A stretch of 37,834 bases of DNA from Eubacterium sp. UBA4343 (GTDB lineage Bacteria > Bacillota > Clostridia > Lachnospirales > Lachnospiraceae). The notes beneath the pieces are model-generated. The model was given only the letters and a program-made list of their open reading frames with translations. It was not told the origin of the DNA and did no database searches. Of this stretch, positions 32,359 through 37,834 are shown piece after piece. Where the stretch lies: assembly GCA_002394235.1 (NCBI GenBank), contig DGTF01000068.1, forward strand, positions 1-37,834, in the 5' to 3' direction. The stretch's first letter is position 1. Every line of letters begins with the position of its first letter. The translations under genes and the position numbers were made by a program.

Positions 32359-33540
32359 TTATCTTACTTCCCAAAGTTTCCAGTCTTTTCCCATCGGCTC
32401 CGTTCTCTCAGCCTTAGTCGTCATCTCATAAACAACGCCGCTTCTCGCAGAAATCTCAAAGGCATTCAGCGCCTCAACGACATGCAGAGAGACTGCCTCG
32501 GATACCCTTGGCTGCCTGTGGAAGCGGATTGCCTGCGCCAGATCGCTGACGCCGAGGCCCCGCATATTGCCCTGCGGATCCGGATCCTCTGCAAATTCCG
32601 AGCGTATCTCGTCCGTGCAGTTGGCCTGATTCTGCATCATGGCGATCAGCTTTGCCGGGAACGGATCCTTAACCGAATCCACAATACTCCGAAGCTTATT
32701 CCCGTCAAAAATTTCCACCTTCCCGCCGAATCCGTTCGGGTCCGGCACCTCCATGCTGCCCTCTGTTCCATAGATCTCCAGCAGCGGCAGCCTTGTTTTC
32801 CAGGTGTCGAAGCTCATGGTCATGGTTCCCACAGCGCCGCAGACAAAGGATAAAATCGCGGTATATGTCGTTGGAACCTCTGATTCCACCTGATTTCCCA
32901 GTATATTTCTGACAGGCCGCCCCTTCACGGCGAAACAGGAAATCGAACGAATCGATCCCAGAAGATATACCAGAGCAGTGAGATAATAGGGCCCCATGTC
33001 AAACATCGGTCCTCCGCCATTCTGATAGTAAAATCCGGGGTTCGGATGCCAGAGCTCATGTCCGGCGCAGGTCATGTTCGCGGTAAATCCGACCGGCTTT
33101 CCGATTTTTCCGCCGTCGAGCACGGACCGTGCCGTCTGTATGCCGGCTCCCAGAAAAGTGTCCGGTGCGGCCACACAGAAAAGTCCCTTTGCGGCCGCGA
33201 GATCATTCAGCTCTTTTGCCTCTGAGAATTTCAGCGCCAGAGGCTTCTCGCAATATACATGCTTTCCCGCTTCCAGGCATTGCCGATTGACGCTGTAATG
33301 AGCCGCCGGAATCGTCAGGTCCAGCACAAGTTCAATCTCCGGATCCGACAGAAGTTCTTCTACGCTGCCCGCGTGCAAAATCCCATACTTTTCCTGCGCC
33401 TTCTTCGCCTTTTCCACGTATAAATCCGCGACTCGGACGAGCTCCAGATTATGATAATGTTTGGTGATATTTGTCATGTAGACGTCGGAAATCGTACCGC
33501 AACCGATGATTCCCACTTTCACCCTGTCTTTCTTCTCCAT
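32359..33540 (-). CDS. Gfo/Idh/MocA family oxidoreductase, second
   Basis: The 393-residue dehydrogenase has VGIIGCGTISDVY for NAD(P) binding, HVYCEKPLAL with the catalytic Lys, GGGPMFDMGPYYL with the active-site Asp region, and a long beta-sheet domain. It differs clearly from the first dehydrogenase, so the two probably act on different positions or substrates. Two starts have good ribosome sites: ATG at 33540 (AGGGG) and ATG at 33558 (AGGAG). The shorter is given. A 74-base gap separates it from the second TIM-barrel gene. Confidence 0.92.
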   Translation of the reverse strand: MEKKDRVKVGIIGCGTISDVYMTNITKHYHNLELVRVADLYVEKAKKAQEKYGILHAGSVEELLSDPEIELVLDLTIPAAHYSVNRQCLEAGKHVYCEKPLALKFSEAKELNDLAAAKGLFCVAAPDTFLGAGIQTARSVLDGGKIGKPVGFTANMTCAGHELWHPNPGFYYQNGGGPMFDMGPYYLTALVYLLGSIRSISCFAVKGRPVRNILGNQVESEVPTTYTAILSFVCGAVGTMTMSFDTWKTRLPLLEIYGTEGSMEVPDPNGFGGKVEIFDGNKLRSIVDSVKDPFPAKLIAMMQNQANCTDEIRSEFAEDPDPQGNMRGLGVSDLAQAIRFHRQPRVSEAVSLHVVEALNAFEISARSGVVYEMTTKAERTEPMGKDWKLWEVR

Positions 33541-33614
33541 ATATTTGTCCCCTTGCATTTCTTTTCTCCTGTTTTTCACAGATTTCCTGCCATCACCGGT
33601 TCTTACAGCCCTTC

Positions 33615-34541
33615 TTATCTGTAGATGCTGCCGAGCACCTGCTGTACATAGTAGGCCGACAGCGTCATCGCCGCCAGATAATCGGGGGCACCGTCATCCT
33701 CGACGGTAACCCATCCCTTGAATCCGTAGTCAGCCACATGCTTCCACAGCTCACGCAGAGGAAGCACGCCCTCTCCGGGCTCCCAGAACCAGCGGTGACC
33801 GTCATCCTGAATCTCGACATCCTGCGCAAAACGGATTTCATCCGGAACGCCGATATCCGCGGTGTCCTTCAGATGGAAGGTACAGATTCTCTCCTTGTAC
33901 GTGTCATAAAAGTCGATCAGATCATCCCCCATCAGTGCGATCTGCGCGGTGTCCAGACAGTAATGCACATATCTAGGATCCGTCAGCTCAATCAGCTGCC
34001 GATGATTATATTTATTGGAAACGCAGAAAAATTCATTGTGAATGCCGATCTGAACCCCCTTCGATTCCGCGTAGGCGCCGATTTCGTTCAGACAGGAGGC
34101 AATATTTTTCAGGCCCTGCTCATCCAGAGGCCCATTGCCGTAATAGTTATTTCCCGGACAGGTGTTCAGATGCTTTCCGCCAAAGGACGCACAGATATCC
34201 ACCGCGTCCTTTCCCGCCTGTACCACCTCGTCATGCTTCTGCGCAAGGTGAGAGTCGTCACATCCGTGGAACATTCCACTCACCTTGATTCCATGATCCG
34301 CGGCAAAATCTGTAAAATTCTGAGGTGTTCCGAAAAGTCCGAGGATTTCATTCAGATCCCACGGTGCCAGCTCGATCCCCTCGTAACCGGTCTGCTTGTG
34401 ATACCGGAGAATTCTGTCCCAGTCCTGGTAGTAGCAGACATTTGACTTGTCTTCATAATAGTAATCCCGGAAATTGTCGATCTGTTTGTAAGGAACCGTC
34501 TTCCAATGACTCATATGTGATAATCTGATATTGTTCTCCAT
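33615..34541 (-). CDS. Sugar phosphate isomerase/epimerase-type TIM barrel, second
   Basis: The 308-residue barrel keeps all four metal ligands: Glu170 (GIHNEFF), Asp197 (CLDTAQ), His223 (FHLKD) and Glu281 (TVEDDG). The N-terminus with SHWKTVPYKQID and the YEGIELAPWD strand are typical of inosose/keto-sugar acting members. It is 18 bases downstream of the third barrel gene, so they are co-translated. Specific substrate unknown. Confidence 0.91.
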   Translation of the reverse strand: MENNIRLSHMSHWKTVPYKQIDNFRDYYYEDKSNVCYYQDWDRILRYHKQTGYEGIELAPWDLNEILGLFGTPQNFTDFAADHGIKVSGMFHGCDDSHLAQKHDEVVQAGKDAVDICASFGGKHLNTCPGNNYYGNGPLDEQGLKNIASCLNEIGAYAESKGVQIGIHNEFFCVSNKYNHRQLIELTDPRYVHYCLDTAQIALMGDDLIDFYDTYKERICTFHLKDTADIGVPDEIRFAQDVEIQDDGHRWFWEPGEGVLPLRELWKHVADYGFKGWVTVEDDGAPDYLAAMTLSAYYVQQVLGSIYR

Positions 34542-34559
34542 GATCGTCTGACCCCCTTC

Positions 34560-35501
34560 TCATGCATGCAGGACATGGTCCGCATAATAGCGTGCCCGCA
34601 GAATAGACCGGCAGATAGCAGCAGAATTTCTGCAGTTCAAATGGAATGTTCCATCATACCCGGCCTCGCCCGCAGCCTCGACACATGCCTTCAGATCAAC
34701 CGTTCCAAATCCCGGATCCCGGAATACCCATGTTGCCGCTTTCGCCGGAAATTCCGGCATAACCTGCCTGTAGGCTTCTTTCTGATCCTTAAAAGAAGTA
34801 TCTGTAAGGGTAACGGACCCGATCCGCCGCTTATTCTCCCTGATAAATTCCCGAACATCTGCTCCGGCAATGGAGAGGTGCGCGGTATCCACATCAAGAT
34901 ACACATTCTCTTTCATATCTCTCACAAAATTTGTGATCCCGTCTCCCCGAAGCAGTCCCCAGTATTCGTTTTTCAGACAAAGCCTGACGCCCTTTTCCTC
35001 TGCAAAATCCGCCAGTCTCTCTGTCAGTTCCTTCATCTGCTTCAAAAAATCCTCTTCAGATGCTTCCCCGAGAGTCCGACGCACGGCATAACAGGTCGGT
35101 GTCGCGGTAAGGATAAAAGAATCGGCACCTGCCTCGGAAGCAAACTGAATCGCATCCCTTCCAAAATGCTCTGCCGCTCCAAAAAATATCGGAAGCGCCC
35201 CCTGGCAGAAAAGCGTCGGGTCCAGATGCACCGAGCTGATTCCTTCTATTCCATTTTCCGATAGAAATTTCAGATATCCTTCTGTGTTCCCGAATTTGAT
35301 GTCGATCGATCTCCTGGTTCTCGGAATTCCTGATCTGCCGCCGAAATCCCACTTCGGCTCATAAGGAATATCAATTTTACGGAATCCACCCGCGGAAATC
35401 AGTTGATACATTTCATCCCAGAAATACTTGCTCTCCCGTTTATTTCGGTTCGGAGCCTGATGGTCCAGGTCTACGACCTCTGTACTGAAGCTCAGTTTCA
35501 T
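34560..35501 (-). CDS. Sugar phosphate isomerase/epimerase-like TIM barrel with incomplete metal site
   Basis: This 313-residue member of the same superfamily is the first gene of the operon (GGGAGG before the ATG). Glu179 (CLKNEYW) and Asp205 (LDVDTAH) are in place. The usual His is replaced by Thr231 (SVTLTDTSF), and the last Glu by Asn289 (FHLNCRNS). It may therefore be non-catalytic, use another metal geometry, or form a pair with one of the other barrels. The alignment was made by eye against the second barrel, so positions are approximate. Confidence 0.85.
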   Translation of the reverse strand: MKLSFSTEVVDLDHQAPNRNKRESKYFWDEMYQLISAGGFRKIDIPYEPKWDFGGRSGIPRTRRSIDIKFGNTEGYLKFLSENGIEGISSVHLDPTLFCQGALPIFFGAAEHFGRDAIQFASEAGADSFILTATPTCYAVRRTLGEASEEDFLKQMKELTERLADFAEEKGVRLCLKNEYWGLLRGDGITNFVRDMKENVYLDVDTAHLSIAGADVREFIRENKRRIGSVTLTDTSFKDQKEAYRQVMPEFPAKAATWVFRDPGFGTVDLKACVEAAGEAGYDGTFHLNCRNSAAICRSILRARYYADHVLHA

Positions 35502-35737
35502 ATCTTACCTCCCAACTCTCGCAGCCGCTTCATGCATTCGCGCTTCTCGCGGAGCACCATGCGAAATTCATACGTTTTACATCACCAAATCATGTAGAAC
35601 TGATGATAATTACAGAATACGGTTTTGTATCGTCAGCGGCAAACGGATTATTTCCTCTATATGGCGGAAATATCGGAATGTCTGCTTCTCTTCCATGCAG
35701 AAATGTCACAGAGCTGACGACATCTATTCACACATAT
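35502..35737. other. Control region of the sugar operon
   Basis: This 236-base stretch lies between the regulator's terminator and the first barrel gene and holds no gene. A clear consensus promoter or catabolite-response site was not found. A loose inverted pair (TACAGAATACGG, TTTTGTAT) near 35611-35631 and AT-rich stretches are the only candidates for regulator binding. Confidence 0.4.
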
Positions 35738-35771
35738 AAAAAACGGACCGTGCACTGCCGCACCATCCGTT
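35738..35771 (-). terminator. Intrinsic terminator of the PRD regulator gene
   Basis: On the minus strand AACGGA, GGTGC, loop, GTGCAC, TCCGTT form a stem followed directly by TTTTTT-AT. It separates the regulator transcript from the sugar operon. Confidence 0.85.
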
Positions 35772-35815
35772 CCCTTGAATCGTCGCCATAGTTTTTTATG
35801 TTCTTTCAGGCTTTT

Positions 35816-37675
35816 TTAAATTTTATCGGGAATCCTGTTCCCGAAATGCCGGTAAAAACGCCCGATGTAGATAAGATCTCCTTTACTGACTGCTCCGAAG
35901 ATGATATGGTTGACCGGATATTGTTTGTTCCACATCATTTCGCAATTCAGGGTCAGCTCTGCAAAAACCGTCTGCGAGATGCTTTCCCGACTGCAGTAAC
36001 AGAATAACGTCCGCTCCCTGGGAAATCCGAACCGTAGTTCGGACAAATCCGGAAGCTCTTTAATATAGCCCATCTCCTTCATTGCACCGGAAAATCCGGA
36101 GAGGACCTCCCGCAGATCTCTGCCGGACGGACATACGTTACGCAGATCGTTCGGAAAACAGCTTTCAATCGGATACTTCATCCGAGGGAAAAGCATGTCG
36201 TTTTCAAGCTCTTCCAGGATAAAGTGAATTTTCCGGACATCTTCATCCTGTAGAACCGGTGAGACCGAGACAATGGGCACGCCGCTTTCCCTCTCCGCCG
36301 AAGGTTTCTGCGTCGATATGATCAGAGATGGACGCAGTTTTTTCAGCTCTTCCGTCTCGAACGGAGCAATACAGGCGATCACATGCATTCGTCCCCCAAA
36401 CATTCTGCAGATGGTTTCCTTCGTATACATTCGCATCTGAGAATCAAAACCACTGACAATCACAGCCGTCAGTTCCATCTGATGGCTCCTCTGGTATCGG
36501 ATCCACGCGGCAGCAAGAACCGGAAGCAGATGCCCGCGCTCCTCTCTGTGCGCGTGATAGGAAAACTTTGTCTCCAGCTTCCATTCCAGATAACGATCCA
36601 TGTCCCCGAGTATGGGATTGTTTCTTTCAATGTCCTGATACAGATACTGCATCCGGCTTGTGAGTGCCACTCTGCGGTACCGGTACCTCCGGATGGTCTC
36701 CTGCAATGCCGCACGAAACACCGTATCTCCCGAAAAATCCGTTCCGTATTCATCCCGCAGCCCGTCGATCAGCTCCGCGACAAGCTCATGATCATCTTCG
36801 ACAGTCACATCCTCAACCTCTCCGTTGCAGATGCAATATGCCGAAAGACTCTCAGCCAGCCATTCATAGTCGCCTTCTTCCATATCTGTGTCCTGCAGAA
36901 AACCAAGATTATCGAGGATCTCATGCGAAACAGAAAGAAATCTTGCGGTGTTGTTCGTGATATTTCCGCTGTATAGGAGATATCCATTCAGATTTCGCGT
37001 ATAAATGACAAGCACCATGATGGTCAGATAGACGAACTGAAACTCGTCCAGATGAATATTTCTCTTTTGAAATACAGCGTATAAGGTTTTCTGAACGTGC
37101 GAAATATACTCAAGTCCTTCCAGCCAGCGGTTTTCCTGAATCCCCTGTTCGGAATTGAAATCCCATGACTCCATCAGGATACGGATCATAATGTCCCGCT
37201 TTTTTAATTCATCATCTTCCAGAAGAATCTGATTTTTCCCCACCATAAGGCCGATGAAAGGTTCATTCCAGCTGATCATGCGCTGCAGCTCCTTCAGATC
37301 GCTTTCCAGCGTAGACCGGCTTACGAACATCTCATCCTCCATATCATACATATCCACCCGGTCTCTGGTATTCATCAGTTTCATCATCATATAGTGAATA
37401 CGGTCGGTTTTAGACAGTCCCTCATTCATGTTTGAGAAAATCTGCTGAAAGGTCTTCTTGTTGATGATCTCCAGCTCATACCCTTTTCCGTAATGAGACA
37501 GAATCCGTATTCCTCTGCGGTCAAGGATCTCCTGCATCTGACGGATTTCTGTCCGAAGCGTCCTCGTCGTAATACCGACCTTGCGGGCCAGCTGCGGACC
37601 TGCCATGATTCCGCCCGAATGATTCAAAAGCTCAAGGATGACCTTCTGCCTTGCGCTCAACGTGAAATTTTCCAC
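35816..37675 (-). CDS. BglG/MtlR-type transcriptional regulator with PRD domains
   Basis: The 619 residues have two N-terminal winged helices (ILELLNHSGGIMAGPQLARKVGIT as two segments, then FVSRSTLESDLKELQRMI). PRD-like helical domains lie at about 170-400, with His residues that PTS proteins could phosphorylate (for example FQFVYLTIMVLVIYTR and HLLPVLAAAWIRY). An EIIB-like domain follows at about 405-500 (TAVIVSGFDSQMRMYTKETI), then a short degenerate EIIA-like tail (YPVNHIIFGAV). It starts with GTG. It lies upstream of and in line with the sugar operon, its most likely target. No PTS transporter is present in the window, so the signal may come from general PTS proteins. Confidence 0.9.
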   Translation of the reverse strand: MENFTLSARQKVILELLNHSGGIMAGPQLARKVGITTRTLRTEIRQMQEILDRRGIRILSHYGKGYELEIINKKTFQQIFSNMNEGLSKTDRIHYMMMKLMNTRDRVDMYDMEDEMFVSRSTLESDLKELQRMISWNEPFIGLMVGKNQILLEDDELKKRDIMIRILMESWDFNSEQGIQENRWLEGLEYISHVQKTLYAVFQKRNIHLDEFQFVYLTIMVLVIYTRNLNGYLLYSGNITNNTARFLSVSHEILDNLGFLQDTDMEEGDYEWLAESLSAYCICNGEVEDVTVEDDHELVAELIDGLRDEYGTDFSGDTVFRAALQETIRRYRYRRVALTSRMQYLYQDIERNNPILGDMDRYLEWKLETKFSYHAHREERGHLLPVLAAAWIRYQRSHQMELTAVIVSGFDSQMRMYTKETICRMFGGRMHVIACIAPFETEELKKLRPSLIISTQKPSAERESGVPIVSVSPVLQDEDVRKIHFILEELENDMLFPRMKYPIESCFPNDLRNVCPSGRDLREVLSGFSGAMKEMGYIKELPDLSELRFGFPRERTLFCYCSRESISQTVFAELTLNCEMMWNKQYPVNHIIFGAVSKGDLIYIGRFYRHFGNRIPDKI

Positions 37676-37796
37676 AACAATTCTTCTTTCTCTGCTATGA
37701 AGTGTGAGGTTTCTAAGTTCACCTTATATTTTATCAGATGATCTTCCATCCACATAGCACTGATTCACCCGATAAAGCCCTTCTCCATTCACTCAA

Positions 37797-37829
37797 CGAG
37801 ATAAAACAAGCTGCGCGAGTTTTATCTCG
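37797..37829. repeat. Dispersed palindrome family R2, copy 4
   Basis: CGAGATAAAAC...GTTTTATCTCG with loop AAGCTGCGCGA; it differs from copy 1 at one loop base when copy 1 is reverse-complemented. The window ends five bases later, inside the conserved flank CTATC shared with copy 3. The rest of 37676-37796 shows no gene. Confidence 0.8.
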
Positions 37830-37834
37830 CTATC

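Noticed and set aside
30174..35501. Identification as the C-glycoside-cleaving Dgp cluster
   Set aside because: The small DUF6379-type subunit required with the catalytic barrel is absent from the window, so only general similarity is claimed.

Overview
The window looks like a chromosomal segment of an anaerobic Firmicute, most likely a Lachnospiraceae-type Clostridium relative. The evidence is the gene order ylxM-ffh-rpsP-khpA-rimM-trmD-rplS-lepB-rbgA-rnhB-yraN, strong AGGAGG-type ribosome binding sites, frequent TTG/GTG starts, and the Fe-alcohol dehydrogenase, YczE-like and PRD-regulator families. Nearly all genes lie on the minus strand. No rRNA, tRNA or CRISPR array was seen.

Region 1 (about 1-12000) is the conserved translation/secretion cluster, read right to left from a clear promoter at 11969-11997. 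It has several unusual insertions: a zinc-ribbon/low-complexity membrane protein between rimM and trmD, a TrmD with a roughly 165-residue C-terminal extension, and an iron alcohol dehydrogenase plus a 600-base hairpin-dense non-coding block between rplS and lepB.

Region 2 (about 12034-24137) is a genomic island inserted between the SRP-operon promoter and the terminator of a lysR gene. A 14-base direct repeat and a second imperfect 19-base direct repeat flank it. Its core is one probable operon, fic-hsdM-hsdS-hsdR-sir2-herA: a Fic AMP-transferase with a built-in inhibitory motif, a complete type I restriction-modification system, and a SIR2 NADase/HerA ATPase pair of the known anti-phage type. 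A promoter with a perfect 17-base inverted repeat just upstream of its -35 box precedes the operon. The island edges hold gene debris. The sir2-herA end is visibly AT-richer than the hsd genes, suggesting assembly from separate acquisitions.

Region 3 (about 24100-29800) holds a lysR gene divergent from a YczE/DUF6198-type membrane protein, an orphan lipoprotein solute-binding protein, an aldo/keto reductase and a VOC/glyoxalase-fold protein.

Region 4 (about 30000-37800) is a carbohydrate cluster of three sugar-phosphate-isomerase-like TIM barrels and two Gfo/Idh/MocA oxidoreductases, with a PRD-type regulator upstream. This composition fits oxidation followed by isomerisation, epimerisation or elimination of a cyclic sugar, inositol or glycoside. 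The substrate cannot be read from the sequence.

Two dispersed palindromic repeat families run through the window. One (core GAGATAAAAC...GTTTTATCTC) occurs four times, including at both extreme ends of the window. The other (core CTTATACAGT) occurs at 3603-4107 and 29200-29284.
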